Positions 32,800 through 44,500 of a stretch of DNA of 64,000 nucleotides are shown in pieces; the stretch's first letter is position 1, and each line of letters begins with the position of its first letter. The position numbers and the translations under genes were made by a program. This stretch comes from Synchiropus splendidus (taxonomy: Eukaryota; Chordata; Actinopteri; Syngnathiformes; Callionymidae), in NCBI RefSeq assembly GCF_027744825.2, contig NC_071334.1, forward strand, positions 37,293,937 to 37,357,936, given 5' to 3'. The notes below the pieces were generated by a model, which was not told the DNA's origin, made no database searches, and saw only the letters and a list, made by a program, of their open reading frames with translations.

Positions 32800-35280
32800 G
32801 TACTCTCCTCTCCAACGTCTGCTTGCTCATCAATAAGATGGATGAACTGGCATTGATGTTGAGAAGGAACAGAGACTTCAACAGACCTCCTCTTGTGTTT
32901 TGTGTTTCATGGAGACATGACATGAGTGATCTCACCCCGGACACTGCGCTTCATCTGGAGAGATTCCAGTGTCACCACACGGACCAGGTTCCAGAGCTCA
33001 CTGGCAAAACCAAAGGTGGAGGAATGTGTTTCTACGATCGCTGGTGTACAGACGTGACGGTGATTTTTCAGCACTGCTCTCCCTGTCTGGAATGTCTCAT
33101 AGTGAACTGTAAGCTCTTTTACTCGCCGCGTGAGTTTGCTTCATTCATTCTGGCTGCCGTATATATCCCGCCCAGCGCAGATGCACGTGAAGCTCAAAGT
33201 GTGCTTGTGGATCAGGTTCTGCATGTGGAGCGAACTTTCCCAGACTCTCCTGTGAGTGTGCTTGATGACTTCAACAAGGCGAATCTGAGCGAGGAGCTTC
33301 CCAAGTACAAGCTGGTTGTAAAATGTCCCACCAGAGAGCAGAGAGTGCTGCACAACTGTTACACATCGCTCTGCAACTCTTATACCGCCATCCCTTGAGC
33401 TGCACTGGGACTCTCTGACCACTTGATGGTTCATCTTGTTCCCACATACAAGCAGAAGCTGAAGCTTGTAAAGTGTGTTGTGAGGAGCATGAGGATCTGG
33501 ACAAGTGAAGCCAAAGAGTCTTGTATGGAGACCACAGACTGGGAGGTGTTCAGGGCTGTGACCAATAATCTGGATGGGTATACAGACACTGTGACTTCAT
33601 GGATCAGCTACTGTGAAGAGTGCATAGTTCCAATGCGCACCAAGATGAGTTATGCAAATGACAAACCTTGGTTCACAACTAAACTCAGCCAGATTAGACG
33701 GGAGAAGGAGGCAGCTCACAAGAGTGGGCACAGGAACTGCTACAAAGAGGTGAAGTATCGGTTTCAGAGGGAGCTGAAGAAAACTAAAGCCGTATACACT
33801 GACAAACTTGGAAAGCAGTTCTTAGCCAATGACTTGGCTGCAATGTGGAGAGGGCTCAAGGTGGTCACAAACTACAAGCCACGTGGCCCCCACACTCTGA
33901 ACAACCTCGCTCTTGCACGGGACTTGAACAACTTTTACTGTTGCTTCAAGCAGCCATTTTGCCTAAACTCGTCTGTGGTCTCTCCTACCCCATGTTCCAC
34001 TTTATGACAAAGGACTATGCTGTCTCTTAGTAACTTAACTAAGACGAACAATGTCATTGAGACAGCAAAGACGAAAACAGTCATTGATGAGCCACCTCCT
34101 TCCCTCCCCCCTCCTTCTCTTGACATCATGGAGCAGAACGTGCTTACTCAGTTCAGGAAGCTGAGCCTTCAGAAGGCTGCGGGTCCGGAAAGAGTTTCCC
34201 CTGCCATCCTCAAGTATTGTGCTAGCTGTGCTGAGCTGGCTCCAGTGTTCACGGACATCTTCAATGCTTCCTTGGTGTCCTGTCATGTTCCTGCCTGCTT
34301 TAAGTCCTCCACTATCATTCCTGTTCCCAAGAAGGCCAGGATCACAGGACTGAATGATTACAGACCGGTGGCACTGACGTCTGTGGTCATGAAGTCCTTT
34401 GAGCGCCTGGTTCACTCTCACCTGAAATCTATCACTGCTTCTCACCTGGACTCATTGCAGTTTGCCTACAGAGCGAACAGATCTGTGGATGATGCAGTGA
34501 ACCAGGCCCTTCATTTCATTCTGGAGCATCTGGACTCCCCAGGAACCTATGCCCGGATCCTGTTTGTGGACGCCAGCTCTGCTTTCAACACGATTCTCCC
34601 AGCTCTGCTTGAGGACAAGCTCCGCCAGCTCCACGTGCCTGACTCCCTCTGCAGATGGATTACAGACTTCCTGATCAGCCGGAGTCAGCGCGTGCAGCTG
34701 GGGACAACTGTCTCCGACACTCTGACCCTCATCATCGGGTCTCCTCAGGGCTGTGTCCTCTCTCCATGGCTCTTCTCTCTGTACACTAACTGCTGCACCT
34801 CCAGCCACCAGTCCGTGAAGCTGATCAAGTTTGTGGATGACAGCACCATCATCGGGCTCATCTCAGATGGAGAGTCGGCTTACAGGAGGGAGGTGGAGAC
34901 TATCATAGACTTCAGGAGAGTCACAGTTTCTCTGTCTCCTCTCATTTTGGCTGGTTTACCCATTCCTATTGTGGACTCCTTCTGCTTCCTGGGAACCACC
35001 ATCACTGAGGCCAACCATCAGGTCCCTCATCATGAAGGTCCAGCAGAGAATGTTCTTCTTGAGGTAGCTACGAAAACTACGACTGCCGACGAAGTTGCTG
35101 GTGGAGTTCAACACAGCCATCATCCAGTCCATCCTCACCTCCTCTATCACCGTCTGGTACAACAGCGCATTTTATTTTTTATTTTATTTTCTGTTAGCAC
35201 TTCATTCCTAAACACTTCTCTAGTTGGTGGGATCCCCACTGACCATGACAATAAATTTGATTCGGATTCGGATTCTTCTG
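32800..35280 (+). mobile_element. L2/CR1-like LINE, near full-length ORF2, inactivated
   Basis: 32750-33398 is endonuclease (MDELALMLRRNRDF, CLIVNCKLFYSP, ILAAVYIPPSADAREAQ). 33423-34007 is the linker (MVHLVPTYKQKLKL, NDKPWFTTKLSQIRREKEAA). 34017-34900 is reverse transcriptase (KKARITGLNDYRPVALTSVV, QFAYRANRSVDDAV, FVDASSAFNTILP, GSPQGCVLSPWLFSLYTN, LIKFVDDSTIIGLISDG). Soon after the FVDD box the thumb is deleted (SAYRREVE runs into TIIDFRRV). The 3' end (35222-35280) is the typical ttggtgggatccccactgac, 'aataaatttgattcgg' and short GATTCG tail. Frame breaks near 33398 and 34007. Confidence 0.9.
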
Positions 35281-35460
35281 AAAGAAAGTATCGACCACAG
35301 CCATTTCCATCCTTTTTGCAGAGTCTACAACCATCTGACCTTCAGCGTTCCTATCCTGGATACGTTCCCATCACCTCTGTTTCCTGCACCAACATGCCCT
35401 TTGAAGTCTGTCCCAATGACCACTCTCTCACCTCTGGGAATACTCTCCCTTGCCTGAAAA
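35281..35460 (-). mobile_element. RTE-clade LINE endonuclease fragment without the Tc1-like insert
   Basis: 'gaaagtatcgaccacagcca', 'ccatctgaccttcagcgttcc' and 'ctctcacctctgggaatac' match the RTE endonuclease flanks at 52370-52410 and 54005-54140. Here the two flanks are contiguous, so this copy shows the uninterrupted site. Confidence 0.7.
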
Positions 35461-35489
35461 GCTGGCCCTCGTCGAGTGAGATCTGAGGC

Positions 35490-38470
35490 CCCCCCGGGTC
35501 ACCGACCCCTCTGCTTCACAAGCAGTAGAAATTGCTTATGAGGCAGTTGAGACGACACATCTCTGGCCTTCAGATTTCCTCCATAACAGACAAACAGTCA
35601 GAGGGAATTTCTCGTCCTATCGATGTAACAAGCTAGAGCCGGCACCGGACATAACCGGCGCATCCTAGCTTCATGGTCAGTCTGATGAGATGGGGAATAG
35701 AACGCCCTCAGCATCAGTGCTTGCGACCAATAGGAGTAATGACCTTCGGTCCAAATACTGGGTTCGGATGAAGCGTCACAGACGTCTGATCCACTCCAAA
35801 CAACGTGCACCTTTGGCTGACTGAGAAAGTTGTCAAGTCACTCACTCTCTTAGCTGAAGCTAAGGCCAGGAGGAGAGCCGTCTTCAAGGACAGAACGTCC
35901 AAGGAAGCAGACAACAGTGGTTCAAATGGGGTTCTACATAACTCTTCCAAAACCACCTGCAAACTCCATCTCGGAATTAGGCTCCTGACCTGAGGCCTAA
36001 TGCGCCGAGCACCAAGCGGGAACCTTATAATAACCAAATGACTCCTGACTGAGACAAGGTGAAAACCTCCTGCTGAAATGGCGGCTGCTAAAACATTCAA
36101 GGTAGAAGCCACCAACCCCTGTCCAAAAGCTCCTGAAGGAAGGACAGAACTTCTGCAACAGATCAGCTGGATGGCGAGAGCTCTCTAGCTACACACCAGT
36201 TAGAAAGTACACCCCACTTGGAGGTGTAAAGTTTATTAGTCACAGAGGCACAAGTACTCTGCACCGTGTGAATGACTACATCTGACAGTCCCATGTCTCA
36301 CCAGTTCAGCAACCAAACCTTGAGGGGACGGCCTCGTACCGGGCCTGATCGAATCAGTCCTTGAGCCTGTACTAGTGCCCCGTGAGAGTCCGGAATCGGC
36401 CACGGTAGACCCATCGCCATGCTGACCAGATCTGGAAGCCATCTGGTTCCGGGGCTGTCAGGAGCCACTGTAATCACCGTCAGATTCTACGTCTTTACTC
36501 GTAGAAGGAACGGCATCATCAGTCTCAGTGGGGGAAACACAGTGAGGGGCAAGTAGCCCCTGTGGCCACGCTGCATGAGCAAGAGCATCCACCCCGAGTG
36601 TAGGGTTGTCTGATGCTCTCAAGGGGAACCAAAGTGGAGCCTTGGCGTTCTCCTTTGACACGAAAAGGTCTGCTGCTGGAACCCCCGAAACGAACCCAAA
36701 CCGCCTCTGCCACGTCTGGCGCAAGACCTCATTCTTTGCCAATTTGGTTACTCTGGACATTCTGTCCGCGTCCACGTTCAACACACTGGGAAAGTGACGC
36801 GCTTTCAGAGACAGCAGATGGGAGGACACCCATATTAATATGCGTGCCGCCACTTACGCAGAGAGGGAGCTCTCACTCCCCTCTGGCGGTTGATATAAGC
36901 AACCGTCGTGGAATTGTTCAACCTGACCATCACGTGGCGGCCCCGACAGACGTGGCGCAATGCGCAACAGCACTTTCTCCACCGGCATCAGTTCTAACTG
37001 ATTTATGTGAGGCGTGGGATCTGACCACTGTCCTCCCACGCAGTCTTCTCCAAGAGCGCCTCCCCAGCCCGTCAGATACGCATCCGTGAATATGTGCACG
37101 TATTGCTGGATGCAGCCCATATGGACACCTTCCAGAAGACGATTCCTGGAGTCGCAATAAATCAGATCCTGCTGCACTTGGGTGGGCAGGACCTCTCAAT
37201 CCGTCTTTGACTGGGTCGAGACTGAGATGAGTGAACCAACGCTGAAGACATATGCAGCAGCCTCAGTCTGACCACTGGATGCGCTGCCGACATGAGACCT
37301 AACAAGGTCATAACCTTACTGGCTCTCATCTTCGGAGTGCTCCTTGCTGCTGCAACCGCGTGCAGCAACTTTAATAATCTCTCGTCTGATAGCCAAGCTG
37401 TCATAGAGTGAGAGTCGAGGAGGATCCCCAGGTATTGAGTGCAAGTGTTGGGTTGTAGCGCACTCTTCTGGTGGTTGATGGCAAAGCCCAGGCGTTCGAT
37501 GTGATTCAACACAATCGCCGTGTGACAGCGCTTCGTCTCTCAAGGTCGCCAGAATGAGGAAGTCAGGATTCTTATAACTGATGATCTGAGCAGCTCCAGG
37601 GCTGCGTCCACTATCTTTGACAAGGTTCGTGGAGGCAGCGAATACCTGAAAGGAAGGCGATCGAACTAAAAGTAATTGTCCCCCACTGGGTACCTCAGGT
37701 AACACCTGTGACGTAGCAAAATATGGACATGAAATTAAGCATCTGTCAGCTCCACTGAGGTCATCCAGGCCCCTGGTCTGATGCACTCGAGTAATTGCCT
37801 GATTGTCAGCATTCTGAATGAAACTCTGTAAGGGGTGGGGCCAGGGGATGAGACAGCCTGCCTGTCACGCTGGCGCATGCGGGGGGATGTGAGACGCGTC
37901 CATCCTTGTTTTCATCACCTCCAAGCGAGTATTTCTGGCAACAGCGGTGACGTCAGGAACACTCACCTGAGTGCTTGTAGCAGCTGAGCTGGTCAAACGA
38001 GACTGTCCCTCGGGACCAGGTACCAAAGGACCCGTAAATGCAGAACCCATATGTTGAGACACACACGTCAACATTCCCTGAAGACAGGATATGTATCCTG
38101 TCTTCATGTATCTTTTGAAAGGTTTATTGGTTTGAGTACCAGAACAATGCCTCTTGGGAACAGAGGTGGAGGGCTGAGCCACCTGTGGCGAGTCCACCAG
38201 ACTTCCCTGCATCCGAACCGCTCCCTGGACCAGGATGAACGGGACGTAGGAGTGTGTTGGGAGAGACAAAAGTGGTCGGTCTGGCGGACTTCTTCTGGAC
38301 CCTGCGTACAGGGATGTGGAGAAGTCCTCCTCCTTTGGCTCCGGCGGAACAGGGAACGGTACTCCGAGTACCTCCGCTGCCACTTAAATGTGGTGGAAGG
38401 TGCCTTCCTGGGTGGAGAGCCAGTCAGTCGAAGTCTCAGGCTGCGGCCAATGCCTTGAGGTTTAACCAAG
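35490..38470 (-). mobile_element. DIRS-type retroelement: gag, RT/RNase H, tyrosine recombinase
   Basis: Right to left: 38475-37865 is gag (MAAEVLGVPFPVPPEPKEED, SVPKRHCSGTQ). 37786-37162 is the end of reverse transcriptase (TQYLGILLDSHSM, SKVMTLLGLMSAAHPVVRLR). 37177-36854 is RNase H (VHIFTDAYLTGWGGALGEDC, HINQLELMPVEKVL). 36853-36450 is a connection region with RVTKLAKNEVLRQTWQRRF. 36115-35598 is recombinase (LDVLSLKTALLLALASAKRV, VTLHPNPVFGPKV, LCPVPALACYIDRTRNSL). These are the DIRS ORFs in order. The front half of the reverse transcriptase is missing and several frameshifts exist. Confidence 0.85.
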
Positions 38471-38691
38471 AGCAAAGGCTGTTAGAGGGCGGAGCACATA
38501 TGAAGTAGAACTGGAAATCAAGTCGTGGTTGAATCTCCAAGGTGTGAGGCATAAAAGAAACACAAAACGTAAAAAGATATGAAGACCACCTGATAAACTG
38601 CATGATTATGTGTGCAATTGACAATGTGAATTTTATGTTAATTTGTTTGAAATTGAAAAATGCTACTAGTGAAAGATATGTTAAAAGGGGG

Positions 38692-38995
38692 GGTGTCATG
38701 TATTTCTGTGATCGTAATGTGTTTCAATAAGGAGCAGACAAAGAGCGATCAGAGCCTAAGTATCAAAACATTCGTTCACATGTTTATTTTGACCTGACTG
38801 TGGACACAGACGTCAGAGTTAAAATCTATTCTTCTTCCACCAGTACCAGAACAATTGCCAGAGGTGATAAAATGTGGCGCTGGCTGCGTCTCTCACCAAA
38901 ACATATATACTACACTTATATACAAACAACAAGCATATCGTCATTTGTTTAATGATTTGGCAACACAACAGAGACAGCAGTGAAAACTGACTTAC
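38692..38995 (+). repeat. Possible LTR start after a polypurine tract
   Basis: gttaaaagggggggtgtcatg has the look of a polypurine tract followed by a TGTCA LTR start, preceded by about 190 bases of AT-rich sequence. The matching 5' LTR and the LTR end were not found. Confidence 0.3.
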
Positions 38996-39198
38996 AAGTC
39001 GAGTAGAAACATCGCCACCAGGATCAGATGAAAAGCCTTTTGTAGCTCTCTATTATTGCCAGGCAATAAACGCATCTCTGACACTGACACTTGTATGAGA
39101 TCATTCCATTCTTCTGACATGATGTGAACAAAGGAACTCAGCTCACTGCCAGTCTTTTGCCCATCTGTCATAAAGTGTTGCGGTGGGGATGGAGTTGG
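38996..39198 (-). CDS. Candidate exon, gene unknown
   Basis: The 203 bases are open between acceptor ...gttgttgaag and a very strong donor ACTT|gtaagt. The product (PTPSPPQHFMTDGQKTGSEL, then SFVHIMSEEWNDLIQVSVSE and LQKAFHLILVAMFLLDL) looks like ordinary mixed helical protein. No family is recognised and no neighbouring exon was found, so it could belong to a host gene or to an old element. Confidence 0.3.
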
Positions 39199-39604
39199 CT
39201 TCAACAACAAAATATTGTTTATATTACATCAGTTTGACAATAGCACAATAATTCACGGTGGCTATATTCAAGTTTTTATATCACCTTATTTAAACTAAAG
39301 CTCCTTTAATGTCTTGAAAATATTTGTATAAGTATTTCAATTTTATAAGAATTTCAAATACATTCAGAGTAGTGGAAACGCTGGCCATTGTGTACCGAAA
39401 AAAACGTCAAACAAAAGCAAACAGATTGCTTTTGTTTGCCTTTGTTCATGGATTCCTCCATGTTTGTAGTTGTTGTGATCATCCTAGCTGCGACGTGTCT
39501 TGTGCATCAGTGTGATCAGTGGACCAGGAACTTGTGCACTTACAAAGGTTCTGTGTTCTCTGGAGATTAAACAGTTAAATTAAATTAAAATAAAACGATT
39601 AAAT

Positions 39605-39645
<41 letters not shown>

Positions 39646-40855
39646 ACCCTTAGTGATTGCCTATAGTGATTTACTGTAAAATAAAGAAGGATGCCATCCA
39701 GCCAAATCCCCTCTAAACTCGAGTTGGCAAATAAAGAAAATCATTTCTTTAAGCAAAAACCAAACAAAAGCAAAAAAAAAAAAAAAAAAACGCACAAAAA
39801 AAACCCAAAACAAACATATCCCAATAATTTAAATAGCCTCTCTCACACTAATGCCATTGTCCAGCAGTCATGCACCGTCAAGCATGCAAGCTCAATTTAT
39901 TCTACATTTCGCACGTCACAGTGAGACCTTGAAGTGGCACGAGCCCCAGGTTCTGTAAAGGCCCTGCAGCCGTGTGCACCTTCTACAGCTCTTGACCTAA
40001 AGTGGACAAATGTGTGTAATTTGGTTAGTGGCTCACACCCAGACTCTGGGAAAATGATCTAAATGCTCATCATGCCTTTTTTTGCCATCGCCACCCTCAG
40101 CCATATCACACATATATGACTTATGGGAGCCTGTGGCTCAGTGATGGTCAGCCAGGATGAATAAGAGGAAATGAGGCAGACATGCAGTGAATAATAGTTG
40201 TCATTGTGCCCCTTAGCTGGGGGCATCATATGGAACGGGGTGTTTAATGCTGTGATAAGCCATGGTCCGACATGACATCCAGAACGAGGGCAGTCACCCC
40301 TACGGAAACATCATGCTCGCCCCCAGAATTTGTGCACTTAACACTTCAGCTGGCACATGACAGGCACCTCTTTGCCAGTGTTGGTTTACCCCCATAGCAG
40401 GGGAGCTATTGAAACAAGGGCACACAAAGCATCTTGAATGGCTGTCTTTCTGTGTTGATACTTGCATTGTGTGTAAACAAGGGACTCCACAGTCGAATCA
40501 AATCTGTGTGGTAATGGTCATGACTTGAAAGACTCTAACAACAAGAAATGATTACCAAGACAACAAATGCCACTGTAACAATAATTATAACGACTGTCTT
40601 GCCGCACTTATATTTAAATAAAAAGTGAGCAAACTATGGCAAACCTGGGATTTTCCATCCAACACACCACACATGCACTGCTCAGAGGACATTTTTTGTG
40701 GCTACCCTGACAGATTTTGTGCATCAAATGGATGCAGGGGTAAGTCACCGTCAGGCTCCTTCTGTCACTATTTCACCAGTAAAGTTGCTCTTGATTGCTC
40801 TTCTGCTGCTATTTTTCAATAACAGTGGTTATAGAGTCAAAGACGGATTATTATT
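39199..40855. other. No recognised gene
   Basis: Unique-looking AT-rich DNA with a (TA)n run at about 39609-39641 and an A-rich tract at 39770-39800. Confidence 0.5.
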
Positions 40856-40859
40856 GCAG

Positions 40860-41060
40860 AATCAGAATCTAATTTATTGCCATGGTCAGTGGGGATCCCA
40901 CCAACTAGGAAAGTGCTTTGGAATGAAGCGCTTTCAAAAAATAAAATAAAATAAAATAAAATAACAAAGGCCGATCATGAATTCAACAGTCTGACGGCCG
41001 AGGGGAAGAAGTTGACATGAGTACAACCTACAACTCATGTACAACAGATGCTGCAACATG
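40860..41060 (-). mobile_element. L2/CR1-like LINE 3' end
   Basis: On the minus strand the ttcttcccctcggccgtcag motif (the fish LINE 'FFPxAVRL' C-terminus) precedes 'aagcgcttcattccaaagc', ggtgggatccccactgacca and 'ggcaataaattagattctg'. An (AAAAT)n run is also present (40938-40963). Confidence 0.75.
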
Positions 41061-42140
41061 CTGTTACAGCTCAGATTGACACAAAGTGCACTGGTTCCCA
41101 GTGCCTCACATTGCTCGTTTAGCTCCTCATCAGTGAGTTTTGGGAAAGTGGTTAAAACCCCCATTTCCCCAATATCTGTACAAACTTTGTTTCCAGCAGC
41201 GGATGAGGAGGGGCCAGCGGCAGGTGGAGGAGATGTAGCAGCACCAGGTGAGGCAGGAGGAAGGTCCATCCTTCTCCTCATCATCACCGACATTATGAGT
41301 GGGTCCATCCTCCTCCTCCTCTCATGAATGACAGTATAGCGTGATTACATTATTGTACTAACTATTCTGGGAAAAATAAGCCAAACAGAAAGCTATCTGT
41401 TATATATATATACATATATAAATATATATAAGGGTTTGTACCCTTCCACTTTTCCAGGATGTCTCATCTGAATTACAATATATTAGAAACACTAGTAGTA
41501 AAGTAATTATTTATCCCGTCACAATACATAGGTAGTTTCTACAATTACTGCAGTACATTTGCGATGTAAACTAGATAGAGACCGCGTTCAGGCAAACAAA
41601 ACTTCAGAAAAATTAAGTAATAAGTTCTAAACTCACCAGGAACGCCGCAAGGCAAAATTTCCCTGCAGACAAGATTCTTCCTATTTATGTCCGGGTTAAA
41701 TTAAAAAAAAAAAAAAAGGAAAATTTGTGACAGAAAAACGGAAACTTTGCATGTAAACCACTGCATCCATTAGCTTCTCCTCCTCCTGCACAAGCCACTT
41801 GGGGATCTGGTCTCTGATTGGTCAACGCACCGATTGGCTGCTAGTAGTTAAAAAAATTGAAGTACGGCAACTGTTGCCGTAGCCCAATTGCATCGACTTG
41901 AGGAGCCGGGAATCGGCGTATGAAGCTCAAATCACATAGTATTGCTGACTCCAGTAGCGTTGCGGCCATATTGGTAGGTGACAATTGGCCCAACTCCATT
42001 GACTTTGTATGTAAATCAGAAGCTGCCGGTGTGGACGTACCTCCATGTAGATTGAATCCTTTGTTTTTTTCATCTTTGTTTGACCCAAGTGCATACTCCT
42101 TGATAGATTCCTTTCACTGCTGGTTGGATCCTATGTGCGT
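41061..42140. other. Unassigned
   Basis: A minus-strand open frame (41308-41070; PPASPGAATSPPPAAGPSSS and FPKLTDEELNEQCEALGTSA) looks coding-like but is fused to LINE sequence. TA-rich sequence lies at 41400-41435. The remainder shows nothing recognisable. Confidence 0.3.
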
Positions 42141-42154
42141 GTTTTGTTTGACTG

Positions 42155-42235
42155 CACGTTTTCCAAAGCACTTTCCTAGTTGGTAGGATCCCCACTGACC
42201 ATGGCAATAAATCTGATTCTGATCCTGGATACTGT
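42155..42235 (+). mobile_element. L2/CR1-like LINE 3' tail
   Basis: 'gcactttcctagttggtagg', 'atccccactgaccatggcaa' and 'taaatctgattctgat' match the tails at 35.2 and 55.6 kb. Confidence 0.8.
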
Positions 42236-42904
42236 AGATCGTCTCGAAACCTACCCATCATGAGCAAAAGCACTTGCTCTCTTTACCAAATGAAAAGCAG
42301 TACACTTTCTTTTCACGTGTTCACCACACATTCTCCAGATTTGATTGTTATTGATGATCAGCTCATTAACTCTGATGTTGCAAGAAAGTACAATAACACA
42401 GTGATATCTGATCACAGCCCAGACATACTGTCTATGAACCTACCTAGAATTCCTTAAATAAGAACTGGTGATGTTATTGTAGGACAGTGATTTCATTAAG
42501 TACATGGAAACTCATATCAGTATTTTGTTGAAAACAAATGATACACCAGAAATAGTCCACGTTACTATTTGGGCCATTTCACTTTTCTTCAGGGGCAAAT
42601 AATTTCTTACAACTGAAACAGAAACCCAGAATTAAGTAAAACATGCATTGAACTTCAAACTAAATATGCCCTCAACAGTACACACTTGATTGAATGATGG
42701 CTTTTCAAAAATAAAGGGTTTGGTCTCTACATTGTGAAAAATCTGGTGAATTAATTGAGAGGTATGAATGCTACTATATATATATACTATATATACTCCC
42801 AGCTAATCCCAAACATTGAAACAGAAAACAATAATGTCACTTCAGATCTTGTTGTAGAATAAATTAATAAATTAATATATCTCATTAGAAACCTGTATAA
42901 GAAT

Positions 42905-43125
42905 TAAGTTTAAATAAGATTTGTTTTCAAACACCAATGGAATGTTGAACTGTGGTTCACCCGTGCTGGACTCAGTCAGTTGAGTGATAATAGTTACTTG
43001 TGTATAAACATAATGTTCAGCCAAGTTTCCAAATACGTCGGATGTGGTCTCTTTAGGAATATCTATCATCTGTAATGTCAGGTCATGGTGGCCCAACCAA
43101 GCGTCCAGGATTCTGGGAAATCATA
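42905..43125 (-). repeat. Uncharacterised repeat block, copy B
   Basis: This is the inverted counterpart of 28165-28380. Here the frame is longer (MGHHDLTLQMIDIPKETTSD, then VFGNLAEHYVYTQVTIITQL), so the block was once protein-coding. The family is not recognised. A possible LTR (43151-43459) follows directly to the right. Confidence 0.55.
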
Positions 43126-43150
43126 CAACAATTCCAATTATCGGACATTC

Positions 43151-43459
43151 TAATGTGGTCTTGTGTTCGTGTGAAATATTGTGTGTAAGCCCTGAGGAAC
43201 GCCCTCAGATCTAGTGTGTATCATTGGATGATAGTAAGGGATTTGGGTAACGCCCCCGTCCAAATGTGTACTTAATGAAAGATGGACTGTGATTTATTTG
43301 ATGCTGACTATGAATGCTTATCACTGCTGACCATTGACAACTAGATGCTGATGCTGATTTGAAATAAACTAAGCTGCATCCCACAAATCTGTGGTTTGCC
43401 GTACTCCGTTCTCGTCTGCGCTACGCCCTGAGATCCATAGATCCCGCGGGCCGAACAGC
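43151..43459 (+). repeat. Possible solo LTR
   Basis: The stretch begins tgtggtcttgtgttcg, has a poly(A) signal in 'gatttgaaataaactaagc', a G/T-rich stretch (gtggtttgccgtactccg) and ends 'gatcccgcgggccgaaca'. TG...CA ends with an internal AATAAA about 80 bases from the end fit a retroviral-type LTR. No second copy, primer-binding site or clear duplication was found. Confidence 0.4.
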
Positions 43460-44240
43460 AATCTCATAAAAAATCAATGATACACACAGAGACTTTTGCT
43501 GCCAACTTTATACTTTAGATTTGTTGAATAATGATACTTCACTGGAAAAAAAAAGAGTTTTCTTCCAAGTTGAAAACATGAATTATTAAATTGAGCAAAG
43601 ACATTCTTGAAATCAGCTAAATGAAAAGCAAAATAAAATAAATTAAAATCTGTGATAAAAAAATCTTATCTGTGCTTGTAGTAGCTGGGATCGACTCCAT
43701 CACCCCAATACCCAGAAAAGGTCTGTCGAGTGTTGTTCTATAGGGATTCCTATTTGGTCTTCATTTGCTTAATACGTTTGCACTTCAAAGGCAGCTTGGC
43801 CCTGAAATCACTGTGCTCCTCACTTTGATAACTTACTGTATATCCTGAAGAGGCCAGAGACTTGTCATGTACTTTATTCTATTCAAAGTCACCGTTTCAG
43901 TTCACAGAGAATTCCCCTGGCTGCAGATGACAATTAAATACAGAAGCAGGATAACTCCACGTTTTGTCCTTGTCAATCACAGGAAGGCCACAGCCGAGGC
44001 TGCAGGGAACGATTGTCAGGTGGCATTACAGTTGATGCTAAATACCAGCTTTTTCACATGACACAAAAATGATCCATTATTTAATACAGAGATGGAGAGC
44101 ATTTGAAGGACTTCGAGTTCTTAAGAGAGAGTGTTAATTAAGACTGCAGGACTTGGGAGCAGCAATAGCCCTTTCTTACTTTTACGTAATCATTATTTAT
44201 TCATTAATTTATTGTCCATTCACCTGCACTCCCAGTCAAT
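43460..44240. other. No recognised gene
   Basis: AT-rich unique-looking sequence, ending in an (ATT)n microsatellite from about 44250. Confidence 0.4.
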
Positions 44241-44282
44241 CGGATCATGCATTATTATTATTATTATTATTATTATGATTAT

Positions 44283-44500
44283 GGGCCACACAGTGGCCGA
44301 GTGGTTTGCACTCCTGCCTTGCTTTATTCCCGGGTCGGACCGGTGGTCCGATCTGCATGGAGCTGTTTCTGCATGGGAACTCCAATTTCCTCCCACTGTC
44401 CAAAGACATGCTCAGTATGTAATTTGACACGCTGAAATTGCCCCTAGGTGTGCGTGTGAATGGTGTACATGCCCTGCAATAGACTGGCGACTTGTTACTT
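44283..44500 (+). repeat. tRNA-type fish SINE
   Basis: gggccacacagtggccgagt starts the tRNA-related head, with 'cccgggtcggaccggtggt' near the B box. 'tgcatggagctgtttctgca', tcccactgtccaaagacatg, 'attgcccctaggtgtgcgtg' and 'agactggcgacttg' follow. The order matches the copy at 63.6 kb. Confidence 0.8.

Noticed and set aside
35598..36115. Phage-type integrase of bacterial origin
   Set aside because: The tyrosine recombinase is flanked by DIRS RNase H, reverse transcriptase and gag in a fish-type repeat landscape, so it is a eukaryotic retroelement enzyme.
40934..41308. 124-codon minus-strand frame as a host gene
   Set aside because: Its 3' half is LINE tail sequence with the conserved ccccactgaccatgg motif; only the N-terminal half stays unexplained.
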